A stretch of 64,000 bases of DNA, taken from assembly GCA_023053545.1 (NCBI GenBank), contig JAKZAN010000002.1:13388790-13452789 (forward strand), written 5' to 3'. A model generated the notes under the pieces. That model was not told the DNA's origin and ran no database searches. It worked only from the letters and a program-made list of their open reading frames with translations. The position numbers and the translations under genes were made by a program. This DNA is from Lepidurus packardi. Lineage: Eukaryota; Arthropoda; Branchiopoda; Notostraca; Triopsidae. Positions 38,402-47,412 of the stretch are shown here, piece by piece; within the stretch, counting starts at the first letter, position 1, and each line of letters begins with the position of its first letter.

Positions 38402-38515
38402 ACGGAAAGTTAGCTGAGGTTATGAAAGGTTACCTGAAGGACGCGATTAGGTTAGCTCAAGCCAGGAAAGCTGAAGCCTACGTGAAAGTTAGCTGTACGT
38501 TATCTGAAATAGCTC
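38402..38515. repeat. Degenerate short tandem repeat (GTTAGCTGAAG-like)
   Basis: Variants of GTTAGCTGAAG recur about every 20-25 bp: gttagctgagg, gttacctgaag, gttagctcaag, aagctgaag, gttagctgtac, gttatctgaaa. Imperfect but clearly patterned. Confidence 0.55.
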
Positions 38516-39004
38516 GTTTTTTAAAAAAAAAAAACTAGCAAAAATTTCTCAAATATTCGCTTTTATTTCAAATATTCAAATCGTACAATAAAAAGGACAT
38601 TTTTGGAAGCTAGTATTTAGTGGAAATGTTTTGGGTAACAATAAACAAGTAGGAGTTCCAGTGGGAATCCAAAATTCGCATTTGCACAATTGTAGAATCC
38701 AATTTTTGGGACAAAAAAATCACAGAACAAGAGTTCCAACAGACTTGGAAAATAATTAAAAATGGTTAATAATTGATACGTAAACACAAAAATTTGACTA
38801 ATACATTTTAACATTTAAATAATTGATGAAAGATAATTTGAAGCCTGATTTGCATAGAATCTAGACCACAACAAAGTTATAGTTAGTAGCCTGACACACG
38901 ATGGCGGGGTTAGTTCTTTAAAAGTTTCTTCTAGAGTGTTACCCCTCCATCCTATATCCTCCTTGCTGGGTCTTGTTATTATTTATTGTTATTTTTTGAC
39001 TTTC

Positions 39005-39010
39005 CACGTG
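39005..39010. promoter_or_regulatory. E-box CACGTG near the TRUB2-like start
   Basis: A CACGTG core 50 bp upstream of the ATG. The same core sits 38 bp upstream of the EXOSC2 start. A Myc/Max-type role is an inference. Confidence 0.35.
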
Positions 39011-39059
39011 TTTTTGTTGCGTTTAACGTCTAATTAAATCGTTTGGAACAACTTTAGCC

Positions 39060-40187
39060 ATGTTACCTATCACTATTGCAAATGTGCGGAGAGTTAAAGA
39101 AGCCTGGAACATGTTGCACGGCTTAGTATGTGTTTATAAACCAGCCGGCGTATCCATACAGCACGCACGAAAGATCCTCATCAACAAACTCTGCAAAGGT
39201 TAACCATATTTTATTTTGTTTCAACTCATGGTTAGGATTCCTATGGTTTACGTTCCATTAAATATGTATAGATTTCGAAGATCTGGAGCCAAGTACTCCC
39301 CAGCAGTTCATCAGAATAGAGCGAGCAGAAAATCCTACCGAATCCTCTGAAATCCCCGAATTCGAAGTTACCACTACTCCCAATCTGGCTTATAATCCTC
39401 TAGTTAGCGGTCCTCCAATCCAAGAACAAGATATCCGTCTAGGCTGGGCCAATCACCTTTCTCGATACAGCTCTGGAGTCCTAGGTAGTAATATTTCTAA
39501 AGTGAACTAAATAATTTATTCGAAACATTCGTTCAAATTATGTTTCCGTTCAAAGTTCTGGGCATTAATAAAGGCAATCGCTGGATCCAGGAACTGAAAG
39601 CTGGCAGCCACTTATCTGTCTACCACGTAGGCATGCAGCTAGGTGTCGCCACTGATACGCATTTCCACGACGGCAAAGTGGTGGAGAAAGCCACTTACGT
39701 CCACGTCAACCCCACCAGACTGGGTCGTTTCCTCTCCTCCATCGAAGCGTCCCATCGGCGCAAGATGTTCGATTACCTGGGCGTCAACCCCCAGAGTCAA
39801 ACCGCCTACGAGATGGCCGCCAAAGGCCTCATCCGCCCTGCCGCCAACGGCCCCACCCTCGTTTACCAAGTGCAGTGCATTGCCTTTGCTCCGCCGCAGA
39901 TCACGTTAGAAGTGTCGTGTATTAACGAAGACGAACAGTTCCTGGCCAGCATGGTACACGAATTGGGATTGCAGTTAAAGTCGGTGGCCAGTTGTAACCA
40001 GTTACGGTGCATTAGATACGGCTATTTTGATTTAAGCAACGCTTTGCTGAAAAAACACTGGACGTTGGAGCAGGTGCTCAGCAACGTCTCGCTGTGCAAC
40101 GAAATAGTGCGAAGAAATGGAGGGTTGAGTCCCGCCTCCCCCAATCTGGCTCCTCCCCCAGCCCTCCGGCTAAGTGCGAATTCATAG
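39060..40187 (+). CDS. TRUB2: TRUB2-like protein with the catalytic Asp replaced (pseudoenzyme candidate)
   Basis: Three exons (39060-39198, 39272-39484, 39556-40187) give 327 aa. LHGLVCVYKPAGVS, NPLVSGPP, SSGVLVLGINKGN, GKVVEKATYVHV, SQTAYEMAAKGLIRP, FAPPQITLEVSCINE and VHELGLQLKSVASC align well with TRUB2, a mitochondrial pseudouridine synthase family protein. TruB enzymes need an Asp in the motif RLDAQASGVL (human TRUB2 form); here the aligned segment reads HLSRYSSGVL, so Asp is Ser. The family's K-x-Y motif is also altered (SHLSVYHV against AHLTKDYT). The site lies in the middle of an exon-2 sequence, so splicing choice does not explain it. The protein may act as an RNA-binding scaffold rather than an enzyme. 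It converges on hikaru genki. Confidence 0.87.
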
Positions 40188-40286
40188 TAGAAAAAGTCAA
40201 TCAAAGTACATGAAAAAGTCAATACATTTGGGATTTTTTAAACAAGATGAAAACAAGATTTCATCTTGAAAACAAGTTTCACGGTT

Positions 40287-43022
40287 TCAGGGAGAGGAAG
40301 CTGTATTGCAGCTTCCTACTTCGCCTGACCACATTCCATCGCCTTGACAAGTCAGCCAAGACTTCCCCGCCAAATCGTAGCCCACTTCGCAGCTGACGAG
40401 CACTCGGTCGCCAATTTCGTAATGGAGTTGTACAGGCGTCAGTGAGCCGTGATCAGGTAGTCCGGGGTTGTTGCACTGTAATTTGCCTGTGTGTGGTTTA
40501 ACATTCATTAATATGACAGTGTAATTTAACACTGGAATAGATACAAAATGAACCTAATGTGTGTAGATTTGTTATTAATTTTGGGTAAATTAAATGAGTG
40601 CATTGTAAGAGCAAGTTTCTTACAGTAAGGAACTGGGTGGCTCCAAGTTCCATTTTCGGAGCAAACGACGATCGATTGCCCTTCAAGCAAATGTCCTTTG
40701 TTGCAGCTATAGCGAACGGAATCGCCCACGTAATGTCTTCCATGATCCAACAATCGGCCATTCAGTGGCGGCCATGGCGGCGGGCATTGAATAGCTACTC
40801 AAATTTACATTATTTTCTATTGTTTATATTTTCAAAAATTACTTTTGGGAATTTAAAACGCATTTAAAACGCATACAAACCTCGACATGTGGGCGGTTCT
40901 GGCAGCCATTCCCCATTCTCGCCACAAAAAGCTAACGAGGCGCCAATAAGACGGTAGCCATAAGGGCAGTGGTACTGGACGATCCCTTGGTAAGTATTGT
41001 TGTGGATTGCGTAGCTGAGGCGAGAATCCGAGACGTCGATATAGGTCGGGCAGTTGATCTGAGTACAGTTCGGCTCGATACTTGACCATCGCCCTTTATG
41101 ATATCAATGGATTCAATAATTATAGTTAAAATTCCAATTTCAATGAACACAAGATGGGTGTGACACATGACTAGGTGTCCACGAGATGGCGCCACATATT
41201 ATTGTTGACAGAGTCGTCCGCGATATAGATCCTATCCAAGTGCACCGAATACAGACTCGTTGAGTAAAACCACAATTATCCAACATCTAATCGGTATGAT
41301 AATAAAAATAAGTATGAAAATATTGCATTGGCGACGATGCGATCTATATCGCGTATGACTCTGTCAACAATAATATGCTGCGCCATCTCTTGGGTACCTA
41401 GTCATATGTTACAATGAGGTTCAAAATTGACTTTGATATGAGAAGGCTAACTAATTTACAAATAATTACCGGTGGTTAAGCAGGTCAGGTTAGGTGATCC
41501 TAATAAATGGAATCCTGGCGCGCATTTAAACTGCACGGACTGGCCAGCATAAGTGCCTTCCACTACAGCTTTTAAAGGGTCGACTGGAGTCGAGATGTCT
41601 GGACACTGAACTGTCTTGACGACCACGGTCACAGCATTCGAATATCCTTTGGGGCTGGCGCATGTAAAAGTACCCGTATCTCGTGGTTGTAGGTAATACA
41701 GAGATAGCCGGTATTTCCAGTTACGTTCTTCGACAGCCATGGCCCATCCTGATTAGATTTCATCAATTGTGTCAGTATATTACACAAGATGGCTGGCATA
41801 CGGATGGAAAGTAGAGTACACGGAAGTATACGGATTAGAATACAAGTATTACCTGTGGGGTATTGCTTGTCGGGGGCGGTACCAGTCCAGGACCAAGATG
41901 GCGAACCCAGTTTGCGCGGGAAAATGCAATCCATGTGGATGACGCTGCCTGGTCTGACGACCAACTCGCCTGCAGCACTTTCGGCCGAGGTACCGGCCGG
42001 TACATTTATAATGATGGCAGGAGGGTAACTATCTAAGTTTAGAGGGAATTCTTTTATGTGGTTTTTGAACATTCCAATCGATTTTTTTCCTTTGCAAACC
42101 AGTGGTATTGGCAAGTTCGTTCTCCGGAGTGGTGGCTAAACACGTGGGCAGCGCATTGGACCAGATTCCGTCTTTGCACTGAAGACTGGCGGATCCTAGC
42201 AGTTTCTGCAGACCTAATTTGGCACAGCGAGCTAACAAAACTGCCCCGTGGGCTATCGACGCCTCGGATCCAGGCTACAAAATAAACTACACGTATTGAA
42301 TTTCTTCGAAATATCTTCGAACGTATTGGATTTCTTCGAAAGATTTCTTTCCAAATTTGTCATTTCATTTGACTTTCTAGAAACGTTATTGGATTCGTTC
42401 TTTACCTGAAGAGGCCTATGGTGGTCGTGGAAGGAGAGCAGCAAATCGCTCGTGTCAGGAACTTTGAGAAGACAAGACTTTAGCAATGGCTGGAACCGAC
42501 CTTGATCTACAAGTTGGACCCATTTTTTAAGTTGAAAAAGTGTTTCATGTCGACTAAATCATGTGTTACCACCATCCAAACGACATAAGGGACCAACCCA
42601 CTGGCCTTCAAAGCATTTAATTTTACATAAATGAGATTGGCGACCGGGACCCACTTCTGCCCAAAACTGAACTTCGTTGATTTCCGTGGTATTCAATTCG
42701 ACAGTTAAATTCTCGTATTTGGGCGCGGTATAAGGAGTAGAGCAGCTTCCTAATGAGACAGTTTTTTTTAATGCGATTCTATCGAGGCAGATAGTTATTT
42801 ATTACCTAGTTTATACGGTGGAAGTGAAGCCATAGAGTTATTGTCGCTGTCGACCGCAGGAACAGTTGGATTAACAGAAGTAGTGGTGGAGGGAAAGCTG
42901 CTGGCAGTTGTTTCGAAAGGAGAAGTGGTCGTCGAAGTCGTTTTGGTCAAGACTTTGGATGCACCGGATTCCAAGATACACAGCAACAGTGAACACAGTA
43001 TAATCCATGGAAGGGACTGCAT
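40287..43022 (-). CDS. hig: Hikaru genki-like secreted Ig/sushi (CCP) protein
   Basis: Nine exons (43022-42806, 42749-42573, 42506-42406, 42274-42100, 42032-41853, 41748-41470, 41093-40881, 40794-40624, 40486-40287) give 570 aa. A signal peptide (MQSLPWIILCSLLLCILESG) precedes a Thr/Ser-rich stretch. Two CCP-like modules, one Ig-like domain (YPPAIIINVPAGTSAESAAG, VIHMDCIFPRKLGSPSWSW, RLSLYYLQPRDTGTFTC) and four more CCP modules follow, each with four Cys. Ig plus CCP in this order matches Drosophila Hikaru genki, a synaptic-cleft matrix protein. Single-module exons are usual for sushi proteins. The intron between exons 6 and 7 holds a MITE-like inverted repeat. Confidence 0.88.
41159..41413. 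mobile_element. MITE-like element with long terminal inverted repeats in a hig intron
   Basis: The left arm (about 41159-41240) begins tgtgacacatgactaggt and continues with agatggcg, catattattgttgacagagtc and cgcgatatagatc. The right arm (about 41333-41413) is its reverse complement with some mismatches (tgtaacatatgactaggt when inverted). Arms of about 80 bp flank a 90-bp AT-rich centre, and no protein is encoded. This is the structure of a non-autonomous DNA transposon. Flanking target-site duplications are not obvious. Confidence 0.8.
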
Positions 43023-43797
43023 GGTTTTTACTATATTCCTTTTGATTCTTGCGTGTATAAAAGCCTTGCAACACGTATCTGTTGTGGAGCCTGATGCGAA
43101 AGCATTACTATCGCAAGACAGCTTTCGTGCTCTGACTTCCAAGGTAGCTCTGCATCGTATACGCTTCCGAAGATCGACGTGAACTCATCTGCTCATCTGG
43201 GTGGCAGCTGTCCCCTGAGATTGCCACATTATCGACCGGCTCGCTTTGTCTTTCCTCTTTTCAAAAAGCGAAGGAACGATCAACCGTGAAATGAACTAAA
43301 GTGGAGCTGTACAAGCTTTACAAAGGGTTTGCACAGTCTTACTCGTTTCTTGTTCGACACATGTACCTTCAAACCAATTTTTGAAGAAATGGTCGTATTT
43401 TAAGCCATCGGGGAAGGGCTTACTTTAGCTGAGTTTACATTTGGTTGTTTATAATTGTTTATGATTGTTGATGATTAGATATAATACTACCAAGGCGCGT
43501 AATATGTGGCATAATAATACCAAGGCGCGTGTAAGAGCACATTCTGTGGGCGAAATTCAGTTTTGCTAATACATTTTCGCTTGTTTTCTTTCAGAAAAGA
43601 ATCAGAGCGGGCGTAGAAGTTATAAGCTCATCTCGCGCGGTTTACAGCTTCCACTTGCTCAAACGGGTAAAAATCGAATGAAGAATTAGAAGGCGGACAG
43701 CTAGATGGCGTTTGCTACGTTGAAAGTAGGCGGCCAAATCAAATGTTCGAAGAGGATAACAATGAACTTTTAATCCGTTGCCATTTTCAAGACAAAC
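43023..43797. other. Shared upstream region of hig and the 90-aa gene
   Basis: 775 bp between divergent starts. It includes a roughly 30-bp duplication at 43481-43530 (ataatactaccaaggcgcgt and ataataataccaaggcgcgt). No gene recognised. Confidence 0.45.
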
Positions 43798-44173
43798 ATG
43801 ACTAGCGGCTCTGGAACGCAATCGCAATCAATCCTACAGGATAATACCAGTATTCAAGTACATAACAAAGTTATGTGATTCAAATATTACAATCGTGTTG
43901 TAGGATCCGCTAAATTTGCTTTCGAAGACAATCTCCAGCATCGTAAAGCACAGCTGCCATGTCGAGTTTCGCAGCCAATGTCTTAGTGCTTTCAAGGTAA
44001 TTAGAAAAACATCTTTAAAACGGGACCTATAAGCTTTTTACGTACCATTCTAGGTATCAAACAGTGTGGAGCTTAAAGAGCAACTGGGTATTTCTCTGAA
44101 AACGATGCATGACAGACTAGAAGCGTCTGTGTTGGCAAAACACAAAGCCAAGAAGCGGAAATGTGAGCAATAA
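43798..44173 (+). CDS. Unrecognised small protein (90 aa)
   Basis: Three exons (43798-43857, 43904-43996, 44054-44173) join in phase 0 at both introns (46 and 57 bp, GT-AG) and give 90 aa. It starts MTSGSGTQSQSILQD, followed by an amphipathic stretch (DPLNLLSKTISSIVKHSC), a probable helix (SVELKEQLGISLKTMHDRLEASVL) and a basic end (KHKAKKRK), a possible nuclear localisation signal. The phase agreement across three exons, the short introns like those of its neighbours and the stop 79 bp from the convergent GLRX5 stop support a real gene. I do not recognise the family. The leucine/charge pattern suggests a small coiled-coil subunit of a nuclear complex, which is only a guess. Confidence 0.65.
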
Positions 44174-44252
44174 GATTACTAATTTATTGGAACATAGTTA
44201 AAGGTAAAAACTCATCTACAATCCAAGCCACAAAGCGTTTTGATGTTTCCTT

Positions 44253-44813
44253 TTAATCCTTCTTGTCCGGCTTAGGTTTTCCATCTTCTTCTTCTTCATC
44301 CAGCAATGCTGAGCGAATCCCTACTTTCTCTAGCTCTTCCACTAATTCTCCACTGCGATGCATCTGCAGCAGGATATCACAGCCGCCCACAAAGTTGCCT
44401 CCCACATAAACCTGGGGAATGGTAGGCCAGTTGGAATAGTCTTTGATTCCCTGTCGGATGGCTTCATCGTCTAATACATTGTGTGCTTTGTACTCCACTC
44501 CGTGCATGCGCAAAACCTGGACCACGGCATTGCTGAAACCACACATGGGTTGCGTAGGGACTCCTTTCATAAATACCACTACTTTGCTTTCGTTCACCAG
44601 CGTGTCTAATCGCTTGGTAGTATCGTCTTTAGCACTTTCCGTGCTGTAATACTGCAAAGATAACTTGGGGCGACTAGAAAAAGTCTCGTTTCCTTTCAAA
44701 AGGGCGGTTTGGCCCACTTTGACAGCGGTTTTATGTGAAAAACCAATACTGGTACTATTTAGCCAGCCACACTGGCTAACACTCAGCGTAATTACTCGCC
44801 TACAATTATTCAT
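44253..44813 (-). CDS. GLRX5: Monothiol glutaredoxin 5, mitochondrial
   Basis: A single exon of 186 aa from the ATG at 44813. An N-terminal extension of about 60 residues, rich in Ser/Arg/Lys, suits a mitochondrial presequence. The glutaredoxin domain carries [18 protein letters not shown] with the CGFS active site, plus [24 protein letters not shown]5 passes [2Fe-2S] clusters from ISCU to later steps of Fe-S protein assembly. The acidic/Lys tail ([15 protein letters not shown]) resembles that of animal GLRX5. It lies just upstream of, and on the same strand as, nothing obviously co-regulated; PDK1 ends 394 bp away. Confidence 0.96.
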   Translation of the reverse strand: MNNCRRVITLSVSQCGWLNSTSIGFSHKTAVKVGQTALLKGNETFSSRPKLSLQYYSTESAKDDTTKRLDTLVNESKVVVFMKGVPTQPMCGFSNAVVQVLRMHGVEYKAHNVLDDEAIRQGIKDYSNWPTIPQVYVGGNFVGGCDILLQMHRSGELVEELEKVGIRSALLDEEEEDGKPKPDKKD

Positions 44814-45015
44814 TGTTGTGCAGAGAAAATATCTGGTTGATATTTGCACCGAAAAACAAGACGGCTAACGACTGGCTTTTGAGTCCAAGGGCGTGGCTTC
44901 CCATGGCTAAATGACAAACATTTGGAAGACGGGAGCGGCTTTTTTTCTTTCTTTCTTTTTTTATTACAAAAATCAAGTAGGTGTATAATGTAGGTTATAT
45001 CTATGTACGCATTAC

Positions 45016-45050
45016 TAATAATTGGTTAATTTTTAATTAACCAATTATTA
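45016..45050. other. Perfect 15-bp hairpin with 5-nt loop
   Basis: Arms 45016-45030 and 45036-45050 are exact reverse complements (TAATAATTGGTTAAT), separated by five bases. It lies between the GLRX5 start and the PDK1 stop, about 155 bp beyond that stop in minus-strand sense. It is AT-rich and could be a 3' UTR stem or remnant inverted repeat. Confidence 0.75.
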
Positions 45051-45206
45051 ATTAAATGGATTTAAGTAATAACTTCGGCACGATTAGAATATCTTTTGAC
45101 AAAAACAAACGGCCGAGAAAATGTCAAATGTCATTGAGGTTTAAGTCATGAAATATCTTATATTAACGTGGAATTACGATTCGCTAATTAAACATACTTA
45201 AATTTT

Positions 45207-47412
45207 TCACATCCTTTTCGTCGGAAAAGAGGCTTGGCAAACTTCGTCGATAATCCGACACCATTCCAGCGCAAATCCGTTGGGATCTTCCAAATAGTAC
45301 GTTCGGTTGGGCTGCAGATCAATCAACTTATTTGCCAAAGAATCTCTCGAATGGGAAGCTATAACATGAAATCCAACCTACCGTATGGACAAAGAAGGTC
45401 TTAAAATTCCGTGCCTCGGTACGTAATGCAGGGCCCATTGGAACCTTCCCTCTCAATACCATGTTCCCCGGGTCTACGTAATACAGTTGAGGACCAGTAG
45501 TCAGAATGAACATTCGTCGCCTCGAAAACAGCCCCTAATAGAAGAATTCAGCGCTACTATACTGCACGGGAAAGAAGTTCAAAATACCTTGCGTTTGTCA
45601 ATCAAGCCTTGCTTTAGTATTAGACGCCCATCCACAAACTGGTGGTACTTGTTCTCCCTGGCCTGCACCAGCAACTTGGCGTTCAGCTCGTCTTTTGGGA
45701 TGTCGACAATACTGCGCTTGACTTTGGGGGGCGGGGTTTCGGGTTCTTCATTCTCGGAGACTTCCTCAATTTCACTAGACAGATGCAAACCCAACAGTTT
45801 GCTTAATTGGTGCCCGCGCAGCCCAGGTTGATCATCTGTATCCTATATAACCGAATCAAAATAGAAGAAACTAGTTTTTAAAATAAAGGAATTTTACGTC
45901 AAATGAGAAGTGGCAACTGCCTAAGGCGCCCACATCTATTCCCTGGGGAACGGGTGGCTCTTGCGAGTGTAAAGTATCAAATTTAATGTCGGCAAAGAAC
46001 GAATGTACCCGAATCGACTCGTATAGTTTAGTATCTTTAGCTCCTAAGCGCTCTTCGGGGTTTAATACCTGTATAAACGAGACTAAGAACGAGACCATAA
46101 CACCCAGCCGTAAACTTTACCAGCAATTTCTCAATCAAATCCTTGGCCGAATCGGAACGAACTTTACTGGCATCGTAATTCAGTTTAAGGATCTTCTGGA
46201 ACACTGCGTAATCGCTCCTAGCGTTCCCCTAAAGCTGGACCAAATGAAACCTTTTAAGGCTTTCAAAGATTTACCTTCCTCGAAAGGGCGGCTCACTGGT
46301 CAACATCTGGTAAATGACGCAACCACACGCCCACAAATCTGAAGCTGCAGAGGAGGTTTTGTCCGTCAACACCTCAGGCGACACGTACTGCGCCGTCCCT
46401 ACAAAACTGCTTCTTCTTATGGAAGCTTTCATATTATGGGACGGGTGGCCAACTGGAAGTTCTAGATTCAAAAAAGAAATAAAAAGCCATTCAAGACATA
46501 CGCTTCGGCCAGAAATGACGCCATACGTTACCCATGTTCGTAGGAGATGAAGTGAATTTAGCTGAACCAAAATCCGTAATCAGAATATGTCGGGTTTCAC
46601 TTAACAGGATGTTTTCCGGCTTCAAATCACTGGGAATTTCATTCAGAAGATTAGAGCATCACTAAAGGAACTAGGCTTCCTCTTTTTTGAGTAACTACCG
46701 ATGGATGACGCCTAGGCTGTGCATATATTCAAGAGCCAGCAGCGTTTCTGCTGCGTAAAACTGGGCGACTCCCAAGTCGAAACTGCCCCCTGCCTTTTGC
46801 AACAACGTTAACAGTTCGCCCCCGTGGGCACAAGTTTGAACAAAATCTGTAAATAATTGCCAAACCATACCATGTAAACCCCCGATGAGTGAAAAGGTAA
46901 TACGTACAGAGGCATTCCTGATCCTGGAATGTGCAATAGAGTCGGACGAAGAAGGGAACAGTAAGTTTGGCGTGGTCGGAGAGGTATCGGAGGATATCTC
47001 GTTCCTGTTTAACGTATTCCTGTTTTTTCTCTCGGAGAATGTGTCGTTTTTCGCACACTTTGACTGCAATGGCCCAATTTTATGGTTTCAAGCAAGGATA
47101 AACAGAAATTAATACGCGTTTACTTGCAAATTCTTTCCCTGAGCCTATTTCCTTGGCTACATATACCTAAAGATGAAGCTTTCGTTAAAACTATTGTCTA
47201 CTATTTTGATAAGTGCCTGTTGTTTAACTTGCCGTGGAAAAACTGCCTTCTCCCAAGACTTTCCCGAATACAAAGTCTTCTGGGGTCCGTTTCTTGATCT
47301 CGGCGGCCTCAGCCACGGACTTTGGCAGACTTGACGCAGGATTAGAGACATGCGAGACAGTGCTGGGAGCTTTCGACTCGCTTTTCGTCTGGAGCACAGG
47401 GCTTTTACTCAT
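45207..47412 (-). CDS. PDPK1: 3-phosphoinositide-dependent protein kinase 1
   Basis: Eleven exons (47412-47233, 47166-47124, 47063-46908, 46846-46699, 46629-46532, 46461-46275, 46217-46121, 46068-45898, 45842-45588, 45534-45382, 45311-45207) give 530 aa. The kinase domain shows GEGSFST (Gly loop), AIKVCEKRH (VAIK Lys), VIHRDLKPEN, DFGSAKF and [15 protein letters not shown] with the activation-loop Ser. The PH domain contains [29 protein letters not shown] and [19 protein letters not shown]1 phosphorylates AGC kinases such as Akt and S6K downstream of PI3K. Exon 2 is only 43 nt. The first intron has donor GCAAGT, i.e. a GC-AG intron. Confidence 0.96.

Larger units (their letters stand above)
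37706..39059. other. Intergenic region between PNUTS and TRUB2-like
   Basis: 1.35 kb, AT-rich. It contains a degenerate short repeat at 38402-38515 and a CACGTG E-box at 39005. No gene recognised. Confidence 0.5.

Noticed and set aside
44814..44849. Upstream extension of GLRX5 to 44849
   Set aside because: The extended frame begins at a GTG codon; the first ATG in frame is at 44813.
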